This document shows, in pieces, positions 47,324 to 55,900 of a DNA stretch of 64,000 nt. Origin of the DNA: Streptomyces sp. 846.5 (GTDB taxonomy: Bacteria > Actinomycetota > Actinomycetes > Streptomycetales > Streptomycetaceae). The notes under the pieces were generated by a model. It was not told the DNA's origin, searched no databases, and saw only the letters and a list, made by a program, of their open reading frames with translations. The DNA is taken from NCBI RefSeq assembly GCF_004365705.1, contig NZ_SOBN01000001.1, positions 2,776,001 to 2,840,000 on the forward strand. The letters are read 5' to 3'. How positions within the stretch are numbered: the first letter of the stretch is position 1; each line of letters opens with the position of its first letter. The translations under genes were made by a program, and so were the position numbers.

Positions 47324-47962
47324 GTGGCTCAGTTTCGAATGCAGGGCTCACGCGTGCTCGCGGTGGATCTCACCGGCGACAGCGTGAAGGCCCGTAACGG
47401 CTCGATGGTCGCCTACGACGGCCAGATGACCTTCAAACGGATGACCGGCGGCGGGGAGGGTCTGCGCGGCCTGGTCACCCGTCGGATCACCGGCGAGAAG
47501 ATGACCGTGATGGAGGTCCAGGGCCAGGGCACCTGCTGGTTCGCCGAACGCGCGACCGAGATCAACCTGGTCCGGCTCTCCGGCGAGCGGCTGCACGTCG
47601 AGGCGAGCAATCTGCTCTGCACCGAGGCGACGCTGCGCACCGGCACCGAGTTCACCGGACTGCGCGGCGCCTCCGAGGGCCACGGTCTGTTCACCACCAA
47701 GGTGGAGGGCCAGGGCTGGGCCGCCGTCACCTCCGACGGCCCCGCCGTGATCCTCCGGGTCGCCCCAGGCCTGCCGCTGCGGGTGGACCCCGGCGCGTAC
47801 GTCGCGCACACCGGCAACCTCAAGCAGAGCTTCCGCACCGACGTGACCTGGCGCGCCCTGGTCGGCGAGACCGGCGGCGAGAGCTTCCAGATCGAGTTCG
47901 AGGGCGACGGCCTGGTCTACGTCCAGCCCTCCGAGCGCCGGACCTTCGCAGGTGACGCCTAA
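47324..47962 (+). CDS. AIM24-family protein 1
   Basis: This is a 212-aa all-beta protein of the AIM24 family (TRAP-like fold, named for the yeast mitochondrial protein). The shared family phrase is LRVDPGAYVAHTGNL near residue 150, with GHGLFTTKVEGQGWAAV before it. There is no signal peptide. GTG at 47324 is the start. Its TAA stop directly abuts the next gene's ATG. It is the first of three tandem paralogues that probably assemble together. Confidence 0.85.
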   Translation: MAQFRMQGSRVLAVDLTGDSVKARNGSMVAYDGQMTFKRMTGGGEGLRGLVTRRITGEKMTVMEVQGQGTCWFAERATEINLVRLSGERLHVEASNLLCTEATLRTGTEFTGLRGASEGHGLFTTKVEGQGWAAVTSDGPAVILRVAPGLPLRVDPGAYVAHTGNLKQSFRTDVTWRALVGETGGESFQIEFEGDGLVYVQPSERRTFAGDA

Positions 47963-48610
47963 ATGTTCACCCAGATCAACAGCAAGATGGTGGAGGCCGC
48001 GGTCGTCCCCGGCCAGCGCCTCTTCAGCCAGCGCGGCGCGATGCTCGCCTACCGCGGCAACGTCACCTTCACGCCCAACATCATGGGCGGCCAGGGCGGC
48101 ATCGGCTCCATGCTCGGCCGCCGCCTCGCCAACGAGGACACCCCGCTGATGACGGTCGAGGGCAGCGGCAGCGCGATGTTCGGCCACGGCGGCCACCACA
48201 TCCATGTGATCCAGCTCACCGGCGACACCCTCTATGTGGAGGCCGACCGGCTGCTGGTCTTCGAGGGATCGCTGCAGCAGTCCACCATGTTCATGGGCTC
48301 CCAGGGCGGGCTGCGCGGCGTCATCCGCGGCCAGGCCACCGGCCAGGGGCTGTTCACCACCACCCTCACCGGCCACGGCTCCGCGGCGGTGCTCGCCCAC
48401 GGCGGCGTCTTCGAGATCCCGATCGCCCCCAACCGCCCCGTGCACGTCGACCCGCAGGCCTATGTCGCCCACCGCGGCGAGGTGCAGAGCAAGGTCAGCA
48501 CCTCCATCGGCTGGCGCGAGGCGGTCGGCCGGGGCTCCGGCGAGGCTTTCCAGCTCGAACTGACCGGCAACGGAACGGTCTTCGTCCAGGCCAGCGAGGA
48601 GAAGCTGTGA
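47963..48610 (+). CDS. AIM24-family protein 2
   Basis: This is a 215-aa paralogue of its neighbours, with VHVDPQAYVAHRGEV and GQGLFTTTLTGHGSAAVLAHGG-type repeats (GQGLF/GHGSA). It begins at the base after the previous stop and overlaps the next start by 4 nt (GTGA), so translation of the triplet is tightly coupled. Family function in bacteria is not established. Confidence 0.85.
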   Translation: MFTQINSKMVEAAVVPGQRLFSQRGAMLAYRGNVTFTPNIMGGQGGIGSMLGRRLANEDTPLMTVEGSGSAMFGHGGHHIHVIQLTGDTLYVEADRLLVFEGSLQQSTMFMGSQGGLRGVIRGQATGQGLFTTTLTGHGSAAVLAHGGVFEIPIAPNRPVHVDPQAYVAHRGEVQSKVSTSIGWREAVGRGSGEAFQLELTGNGTVFVQASEEKL

Positions 48611-49374
48611 ACACCGGCACCGGCCCTGTCATCTGGGACCCCTCGACGCTCCCCGCCGACGACAACGTCAACCCCTACGCCTTCTCCGTCGCGCTCAACG
48701 GCCGCTGGTTCCTGCAGAAGGGGAAGATGGTCGCCTACTACGGCAACATCACCTTCCACCCCATCGGCTACGGCCCGCTCGACTCGCTGATCTCCAGCAG
48801 CTTCCACTCCCCCACCCACGCCGCCGACTGGGTGGTCGCCGAGGGCCAGGGCCACATGATCCTGGCGGACCGGGCGTACGACGTGAACTCGTACGACCTG
48901 GAGGAGGGCAACCTCACGGTGCGCTCGGGCAATCTGCTCGCCTACGCGCCCACGCTCGCGCTGAAGCAGTCGATCATTCCCGGCTTCCTGACCCTGATCG
49001 GCTCGGGCAAGTTCGTCGCCGCCTCCAACGGGCCCGTCCACTTCGTGGAGCCACCCATTCGGGTGGACCCGCAGGCCCTCGTCGGATGGGCCGACTGCCC
49101 TTCCCCCTGCCATCACTACGACCACGCCTATATGCGCGGAGTCCTCGGCGGGGTGCGCCGGCTGACCGGGATCGGCGGCGCCTCCGGCGAGGAGCACCAG
49201 TTCGAGTTCGTCGGCGCGGGCCAGGTCCTGCTCCAGTCCACAGAGGTGCTGATGGCCGAGCTGGCCACCGGCCTGGTGGCGGACGAACCCGGCATCCCCG
49301 GCGGCGCGGTGCCGCAGCAGGGCGGCCAGCTGCCGCCGGGTCTGGGTGCGCTGGGGCGGCAGTTGGGCTTCTGA
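48607..49374 (+). CDS. AIM24-family protein 3 with Cys/His cluster
   Basis: This is a 255-aa AIM24 paralogue, longer than the other two. The usual VDPQAYVAH is replaced by RVDPQALVGW, followed by a cluster with C164, C168, H169, H170 and H173 (DCPSPCHHYDHAYM), a plausible metal site absent from the first two proteins. The C-terminal ~40 residues are a Gly/Gln-rich tail. It is coupled to gene 2 by GTGA. Confidence 0.85.
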   Translation: MNTGTGPVIWDPSTLPADDNVNPYAFSVALNGRWFLQKGKMVAYYGNITFHPIGYGPLDSLISSSFHSPTHAADWVVAEGQGHMILADRAYDVNSYDLEEGNLTVRSGNLLAYAPTLALKQSIIPGFLTLIGSGKFVAASNGPVHFVEPPIRVDPQALVGWADCPSPCHHYDHAYMRGVLGGVRRLTGIGGASGEEHQFEFVGAGQVLLQSTEVLMAELATGLVADEPGIPGGAVPQQGGQLPPGLGALGRQLGF

Positions 49375-49420
49375 CCCGTACCCGTAAACATTAGTACAAC
49401 ATTCAACATCCACAGGTATC

Positions 49421-49942
49421 ATGTCATCCATGGACACCAGCGCGAGCACGGCACTGTCTCCGGCCCCGCCCGACGCGGACGGCACCCTCTGGCTCAACGC
49501 CGAGGAGCAGCGGCTGTGGCGCGCCCATCTGGAGGTAGGCCGACTCCTCGCCTACCAGATGGAGCGCGGTCTCCAGCCGTTCGGCCTGGCCATCAACGAC
49601 TACACCATCCTGGTCGAGCTCTCCGAGGCCCCCGAGCGCCGGATGCGGATGACGGACCTGGCGGTGGCGACCCTCCAGTCCAAGAGCCGCCTCTCGCACC
49701 AGATCACCCGCATGGAGGCGGCCGGCCTGGTCACCCGCGAGGGGTGCCCGGGCGACCGCCGCGGGCTCTACGCGGTGCTGACCGAGCACGGCTGGGAGAC
49801 GATGCGTCAGGTCGCCCCGCACCATGTCCGCAGCGTGCGCGAGCACTTCATCGACCGGCTCGAACCGGAGCAGATCTCGTCCATGTACGAGTCCCTGGCG
49901 CCCATCGCGGACCATCTGCGCGGGCTGCGCGGGCGCGGCTGA
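49421..49942 (+). CDS. MarR-family transcriptional regulator
   Basis: This is a 173-aa winged-helix regulator with recognition helix LQSKSRLSHQITRMEAAGLV and wing GCPGDRRGLYAVLT. ATG at 49421 (or 49430) follows a short AT-rich leader with AACATT repeated at 49387 and 49399. This is a possible own-operator arrangement. It lies 46 bp after the AIM24 triplet and converges on meaB. The ligand is unknown. Confidence 0.88.
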   Translation: MSSMDTSASTALSPAPPDADGTLWLNAEEQRLWRAHLEVGRLLAYQMERGLQPFGLAINDYTILVELSEAPERRMRMTDLAVATLQSKSRLSHQITRMEAAGLVTREGCPGDRRGLYAVLTEHGWETMRQVAPHHVRSVREHFIDRLEPEQISSMYESLAPIADHLRGLRGRG

Positions 49943-49959
49943 CGTTCCATCAGGCGGCG

Positions 49960-50904
49960 TCAGAGCCGGGTGATTCCGGCGATCAGCTCGTCCGCGGCCG
50001 TATAGGGATCCGACTGACCGTCAGCGACCTTCTGAGCCAGGGCCGGTAGCCGCTGGTCGCCGTGCAGGTGGTCGAAGCGGCGGCGCAGCGCGGTCAGCGC
50101 GATGGACTCGATCTCCTGGGCGGCGCGGCGCTGCCTGCGGAGGGAGAGTTCGCCGTGCTCGTCCATCCAGGCGCGGTGCTTCTCCAGGGCGTCGACCAGT
50201 TCGTCGATGCCCTCGTTGCGGGCGGCGACGGTCTTCACCACGGGCGGCTGCCAGGCGCGGGCCTCGCCGAGGCCGAGCATGTGCCGCAGCTCGCGGGCGG
50301 TCGCGTCGGCGCCGTCGCGGTCGGCCTTGTTGACGACGTAGACGTCGCCGATCTCCAGGATCCCGGCCTTCGCCGCCTGGATCCCGTCCCCCATTCCGGG
50401 GGCCAGCAGCACGACGGTGGTGTCGGCCTGGGCCGCGATCTCCACCTCGGACTGCCCGACCCCCACCGTCTCCACTAGGACCACGTCGCATCCGGCGGCG
50501 TCCAGCACCCGGATGGCCTGCGGGGCCGCCCAGGCCAGCCCGCCCAGATGGCCCCGGGTGGCCATCGAGCGGATGTAGACCTCGGGGTCGGTGGCATGGT
50601 CCTGCATGCGCACCCGGTCGCCGAGCAGGGCGCCGCCGGAGAACGGCGACGAGGGGTCGACGGCGAGCACGCCGACCCTCCGTCCCAGCCGCCGGTAGGC
50701 GCTCACCAGCGCCGAGGTGGACGTCGACTTGCCGACGCCCGGCGATCCCGTCAGTCCGACCACATAGGCGTTCCCGGTCAGCGGCGCCAGCGCCGCCATG
50801 ACCTCGCGCAGCTCCGGGGCCGCGCCCTCGACCAACGAGATCAGCCGGGCGACGGCCCGGGGCCGACCCGCCCGCGCCTGCTCGACCAGTGTCCCGACGT
50901 CCAT
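49960..50904 (-). CDS. meaB: Methylmalonyl-CoA mutase-associated GTPase MeaB
   Basis: This is a 314-aa G3E-family P-loop GTPase that gates cobalamin loading and protects B12-dependent acyl-CoA mutases. Walker A GSPGVGKST (K59), VDPSSPFSGGALLGDRVRM (switch region), ETVGVGQSE and NKADRDG are intact. ATG at 50904 has GGGAGA about 9 nt upstream, better than the TTG at 50913. It sits with the thiolase and, divergently, the epimerase; IcmA, 5 kb away, is a natural client. Confidence 0.93.
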   Translation of the reverse strand: MDVGTLVEQARAGRPRAVARLISLVEGAAPELREVMAALAPLTGNAYVVGLTGSPGVGKSTSTSALVSAYRRLGRRVGVLAVDPSSPFSGGALLGDRVRMQDHATDPEVYIRSMATRGHLGGLAWAAPQAIRVLDAAGCDVVLVETVGVGQSEVEIAAQADTTVVLLAPGMGDGIQAAKAGILEIGDVYVVNKADRDGADATARELRHMLGLGEARAWQPPVVKTVAARNEGIDELVDALEKHRAWMDEHGELSLRRQRRAAQEIESIALTALRRRFDHLHGDQRLPALAQKVADGQSDPYTAADELIAGITRL

Positions 50905-50952
50905 ACCAGCCAATCTCCCACGGGCGTCGCCGCCCCTGCCGAAGCCGGAACC

Positions 50953-52131
50953 TCAGGGCACGCGCACGATCAGGGCGTCGCCCTGCCCGCCGCCGCCGCA
51001 CAGCGCCGCCGCGCCGACGCCGCCGCCGCGCCGCTTCAGCTCCAGGGCCAGCGACAGCACCAGCCGCGCACCGGACATACCGATCGGGTGACCCAGCGCG
51101 ATCGCCCCGCCGTTGACGTTCACCTTGTCGAGGGAAATCCCCAGGTCCTTGACCGACTGCACGGCGACCGCGGCGAACGCCTCGTTGATCTCGACCAGGT
51201 CGAGGTCGTCGACGGTCAGCCCCTCCTTGGCCAGCGCGGCCAGGATCGCGTTCGAGGGCTGGGAGTGCAGCGAGTTGTCGGGGCCGGCCACATTGCCGTG
51301 GGCGCCGATCTCGGCGATCCAGTCCAGCCCCAGCTCCTCCGCCTTGGCCTTGCTCATCACCACGACCGCGGCCGCGCCGTCGGAGATCTGCGAGGCGGTC
51401 CCCGCGGTGATCGTGCCGTCCTTGGTGAAGGAGGGACGCAGCTTGGCCAGCGCCTCCACGGTGGTCTCCGGACGGACGCCCTCGTCGGTGCTGAAGACCA
51501 CCGGCTCGCCGCGCCGCTGTGGGATCTCCACCGGGACGATCTCCGCGTCGAAGACCCCGTTCTTCGCCGCCGCGGCGGCCAGCTGGTGCGAGCGCGCGGC
51601 GATGGCGTCCTGGGAGGCCCGGTCGATGCCGAGGCGGGCGTTGTGGTTCTCGGTGGACTCGCCCATCGGAATGTTCTCGAAGGCGTCGGTGAGGCCGTCG
51701 TAGGCCATCGCGTCGAGCAGCTCGATCGCGCCGTACTTGTAGCCCTCGCGGGACTTGGGCAGCAGGTGCGGTGCGTTGGTCATGGACTCCTGGCCGCCGG
51801 CCACCACGATGTCGAACTCGCCCGCGCGAATCAGCTGGTCGGCCAGGGCGATGGCGTCCAGCCCGGAGAGGCAGACCTTGTTGATGGTCAGCGCGGGAAC
51901 GTTCATCGGGATCCCGGCCTTGACCGCGGCCTGACGGGCGGGGAGCTGACCGGCGCCGGCCTGCAGCACCTGGCCCATGATCACGTACTGGACCTGGTCG
52001 CCGGTGATCCCGGCCCGGGAGAGCGCCTCCCTGATGGCGATGCCGCCCAGGTCCGCGCCGGAGAAGCCCTTCAGCGAGCCGAGCAGGCGGCCCATGGGGG
52101 TGCGCGCGCCCGCGACGATCACGTTGGTCAT
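50953..52131 (-). CDS. Acetyl-CoA C-acetyltransferase (thiolase)
   Basis: This is a 392-aa thiolase that condenses two acetyl-CoA or cleaves acetoacetyl-CoA. The acylated Cys is C87 in [10 protein letters not shown]. The second motif [14 protein letters not shown] and the C-terminal [11 protein letters not shown] (base Cys) are present. ATG at 52131 begins [16 protein letters not shown]. It is followed by meaB 48 bp on, so co-transcription is likely, and it is divergent from methylmalonyl-CoA epimerase. Confidence 0.95.
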   Translation of the reverse strand: MTNVIVAGARTPMGRLLGSLKGFSGADLGGIAIREALSRAGITGDQVQYVIMGQVLQAGAGQLPARQAAVKAGIPMNVPALTINKVCLSGLDAIALADQLIRAGEFDIVVAGGQESMTNAPHLLPKSREGYKYGAIELLDAMAYDGLTDAFENIPMGESTENHNARLGIDRASQDAIAARSHQLAAAAAKNGVFDAEIVPVEIPQRRGEPVVFSTDEGVRPETTVEALAKLRPSFTKDGTITAGTASQISDGAAAVVVMSKAKAEELGLDWIAEIGAHGNVAGPDNSLHSQPSNAILAALAKEGLTVDDLDLVEINEAFAAVAVQSVKDLGISLDKVNVNGGAIALGHPIGMSGARLVLSLALELKRRGGGVGAAALCGGGGQGDALIVRVP

Positions 52132-52207
52132 TTTCGTAGCCCCTTTGCTGCGATGAGGGTCTGAACGCAACGCTGCCACGTCTCTGCGATCCAGGGTTCG
52201 AGCCCAA

Positions 52208-52223
52208 GATACTGACGCGTATC
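52208..52223. promoter_or_regulatory. GATAC-n6-GTATC palindrome between thiolase and epimerase genes
   Basis: GATACTGACGCGTATC lies in the 196-bp divergent gap, 77 bp before the thiolase start. It is a candidate shared operator. The same gap holds the 15-bp hairpin at 52303-52317. Confidence 0.4.
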
Positions 52224-52302
52224 GCCTTCGTCACGGCTGACGCAGTGTGATCACGGGCACGGTTAACGCGGGTTTACCCGAGGGCGCGAAATACGCTTCA
52301 TT

Positions 52303-52317
52303 AGAGGGGACCCCTCT
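52303..52317 (+). promoter_or_regulatory. Perfect hairpin abutting the epimerase ribosome site
   Basis: AGAGGGGACCCCTCT is a perfect 7+1+7 inverted repeat whose last base touches TGGAGGA, the epimerase Shine-Dalgarno. As RNA the 1-nt loop needs opening of a pair or two, but it could still modulate initiation. As DNA it could be an operator. Confidence 0.4.
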
Positions 52318-52327
52318 GGAGGACATC

Positions 52328-52759
52328 GTGCTCACTCGGATCGATCACATCGGTATCGCCTGCTTCGACTTGGACAAGACGGTGGAGTTCTATCGGGCCA
52401 CGTACGGCTTCGAGGTCTTCCACAGCGAGGTGAACGAGGAGCAGGGGGTGCGCGAGGCCATGCTCAAGATCAACGACACCGGCGACGGCGGCGCCTCGTA
52501 CCTGCAGCTGCTGGAGCCCACCCGGGAGGACTCCGCGGTGGGGAAGTGGCTGGCGAAGAACGGCGAGGGGGTGCACCACATCGCCTTCGGGACGGCGGAC
52601 GTGGACGCCGACGCCGCGGACATCCGCGGAAAGGGCGTCCGGGTGCTCTACGACGAACCGCGGATCGGCTCGATGGGCTCACGTATCACCTTCCTGCACC
52701 CCAAGGACTGCGGAGGTGTGCTGACCGAACTGGTCACGTCCAAGGAGACCCACGAGTAA
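52328..52759 (+). CDS. mce: Methylmalonyl-CoA epimerase
   Basis: This is a 143-aa vicinal-oxygen-chelate enzyme interconverting (2S)- and (2R)-methylmalonyl-CoA, needed between propionyl-CoA carboxylation and the mutase. Metal ligands are visible in TRIDHIGIAC (His), GEGVHHIAFGT (His) and GVLTELV (Glu). The GTG at 52328 has GGAGGA upstream and gives the family's N-terminus. A longer frame from 52247 is rejected because it has no ribosome site. Confidence 0.93.
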   Translation: MLTRIDHIGIACFDLDKTVEFYRATYGFEVFHSEVNEEQGVREAMLKINDTGDGGASYLQLLEPTREDSAVGKWLAKNGEGVHHIAFGTADVDADAADIRGKGVRVLYDEPRIGSMGSRITFLHPKDCGGVLTELVTSKETHE

Positions 52760-52976
52760 CCTGAAAAGCCACCCGTACCCCCCTGCGCATCAGGCCCGTG
52801 ACATGAGAAAATACGGCGGTGCCCGGACAGCGGGGGCGTGGGTGGACGAGGGTGAGCGGGGTCCCCGGGATCTGTCACCATGTCTCCCTAAGGCACGATG
52901 ACATCAAGGAGCTCACCCGGACGGCCGATGGGGTCGCGGGGTGGCGACCCGACCAGGAGACGGATGGGACCGCGGA

Positions 52977-55900
52977 GTGCGGGGCTACGAGGTTGACGAT
53001 CAGCTCTCCAAGTTCGAAGCCAAGATGGACCGGCTTCAGACCGAGCGGGAGAAGGCCGTCACGCATGCCGAGGACCTCGCCTACCAGGTGGAGGTCCTTC
53101 GGGCGAAGCTGCACGAGTCACGTCGGCAGCTCGCTCAGCCGCGCGCGTTCGACTCCGTGGCCGGACAGGCCGAACAGATCCTGCGGAACGCCGAGATGCA
53201 GGCGGAGCAGCTCCGGGCGGACGCCGAGCGGATGCGTCTGGAGGCGCAGAACGCCACCCAGCGGGTGATGGCGGAGGCCGCCGAGCGCAGCGCCCGGGTG
53301 CAGGCCGAGTGGGCCGCCGAGGCCGAGAACCGGCGCCGCCAGCTGGAGCAGGAGCTCGCCGAGCTGCGCCGCAACGCCGAGCGGCATGTGAACGAGAACG
53401 TCTCCTGGGCGGAACAGACCCGCGTGGGGACGGAGGAGCAGGCCCGCCGGGTGCTGGAGGAGGCCCGGGTCGAGGCCGAACGGCTGCTGGCGTCGGCGCG
53501 GGCCGAGGCGATGGCGGTCTCCGAGCAGGCGACCTCGCAGGTCGCGGCGGATGTGCAGTCCACCAGGGCCGAGGCCGACCAGGTGCTGCTGCGGGCCAGG
53601 ACCGAGGCCGAGCGGCTGCTCGGCGCGGCGGCCGCGCAGGCCCAGGACGCGACCCAGCGGGCCGAGAGCGTCAAGCAGTCGGCCCAGAGCGAGGCCGGCC
53701 ACCAGTTGCAGGCCGCGCACAGCGAGATCGAGGCGCTGCGCCTGGAGGCGGAGCGGTACCGGCGCGAGGCGGAGGAGCTGCGGTCGGCGGCGGAGGCCGC
53801 GGCCGAGCAGTTGCAGGCGGACGCCGAGGCGGCGGCCGAGCGGCGGCTGTCCGAGGTCGAGGCGTCCAGCGAGCAGCGGACCGCGACGGCCAAGACGGAG
53901 GTGGCCCGGATGGTGGCGACCGCCACCCGGGAGGCCGAGCAGCTCAGGGCGGACGCCGAACGGCTGATGGAGGAGGCGCGCGCCGAGGTCGAGCGCTTCA
54001 CCGCGGAGGCCGAGGAGGCCGCCGAGGCGCTGCGGCGCGAGGCCGAGGAGTCGGGGCGCACCGAGGGCGCCGCGAGCGCGACGGTGCACCTGGCCAAGGC
54101 CGCCCGGACCGCCGAGGACGTGCTGAGCCGGGCCACCCGGGAGGCCGAGGAGACCACGTCGAGCGCCGCCGAGGAGGCGGAGCGGATCCGCACCGAGGCG
54201 CGGGCCGAGGTGGAGCGGCTGCGGGCGGAGAGCCGGGCCGCGGCCGAGCAGGCGCACGGCAGCGTCATAGAAGAGATCCAGGCGCACCAGGACGCGGCCG
54301 CGGAGATGCGGGCCGAGGCCGAGACGCTCCGCGCCGAGGCGGCCGCCGAGGCCGAGAAGGTGCGCGGCGAGGCACGGCGGCAGGCCATAACCCAGATCGA
54401 GGAGGCCGCTCGCACCGCCGAGGAGCTGCTGGTCCGGGCCAAGGCGGACGCGGACGAGCTGCGCGGCGGCGCGGCCGTGGAGCTGGCGAAGCTGCGCGAG
54501 CGGGCCAATGAGCAGGCCCAGGAGGTGCAGGGCCGCGCCGAGGCGGTGCTGGCCCGGGCCAGGGCCGAGGCCGAGCGACTGCGGACCACCGCCCAGCAGG
54601 AGCTGGACGAGGCCGCTGCGGCGCTGGAGCGGGACCGGGAGCGGATCCTGGAGGCGGCCGAGCAGGCCGCCCGGGAGCGCGCCGAGCAGGCGGAGGAGGC
54701 GGCGAACCGGGTCGCCGTCCAGGTCGAGCGGGAGCGCGGCGAGCTGCTGGCCGCGGCCGCGCAGGAGCGGGACCAGGTGCTGGCCGCCGCCGAGCAGCTG
54801 GCCCGGGAGCGGGCCGAGGAGGCTGCCGCGGCGGCCGCCGCGCTGCAGGAGCAGTCCCGCGAGGAGCACGCCAGGGCCTCCGAGGAGGCCGAGCGGCTCG
54901 CCGAGGAGTCGCGCCAGGCGTACGCGGACGCGGCCGAGGAGCTGGAGCGCCGCAAGGTCCGGGCCGAGGAGGACGAGACCGCGGCGGCCGAGGCGCTGGC
55001 CGAGGCCAGGGCCGAGCGCGAGCGGCTGCTCGCCGCGGTCGAGACCGAGCTGGCCGCGCTGCGGGTGGAGTCGGCCGCGCAGGCCGAGGCCGAGTACGCC
55101 GAGGCGCAGCGGCACCGCGGCGACGCGGAGCAGTTGCAGGCGGAGGCCGCGGCGGCGCTGGCCGCCGCCGGGATCGACGCCGAGCGGATCCGGGTCGAGG
55201 CCGCCGAGGCCGCGGCGCAGGGCGAGCGGGAGCGCGGTGAGCTGCTGGGCGCCGCACAGGCGGACGCCGAGCGGATGCTGGCCGAGGCCGTCGCCGAGAG
55301 CGAGGGCGTGCGTTCCGCCGCCGAGTCCGAGGCGCGGCGGCAGGGCGAGGAGATCGATCGGCTGCGGGCCGAGGTCGCCCGGGCGGCCGCGGAGGGCGAG
55401 GCGGAACGGGCCGAACTGCTGGGCGCGGCACAGGCGGAGGCCGAGCGGCTGCAGGCGGAGGCGCTTGAGGCCGCGGTCCTGGGCGAGGCCGAGCGGGCCG
55501 AACTGCTGGGCGCCGCACAGGCGGAGGCCGAGCGGCTGCGGACCGAGGCCGTGGTGGCCGCGGCCCGGGGCGAGGCGGAGCGGTCCCAGCTGATGGCGGA
55601 GATCGCCGAGGCCGGGGCGCAGGCCGAGCTGGAGCGGGAGGCGCTGCGCGCCGATGTCGAGCGCGAGGCGCGCCAGGTACGGGAGTTGGCGACCGGCGAG
55701 GCCGCCAGGGTGCGCGCCGAGGCCGAGCAGGCGGCCGCGGCCGCGGTCGCGACGGCCGAGGACGAGGCCGCCCAGGTACGGCAGTCCGTGGCCGGCATGT
55801 ACGAGGCCGCCGAGAACCAGACCACACAGCTGCGCGCCACCGCCGAGCGGGAGACCGCCGAGCTGCGCGAGCAGGCCGCCGCCGACGCCGCCCGGCTCCG

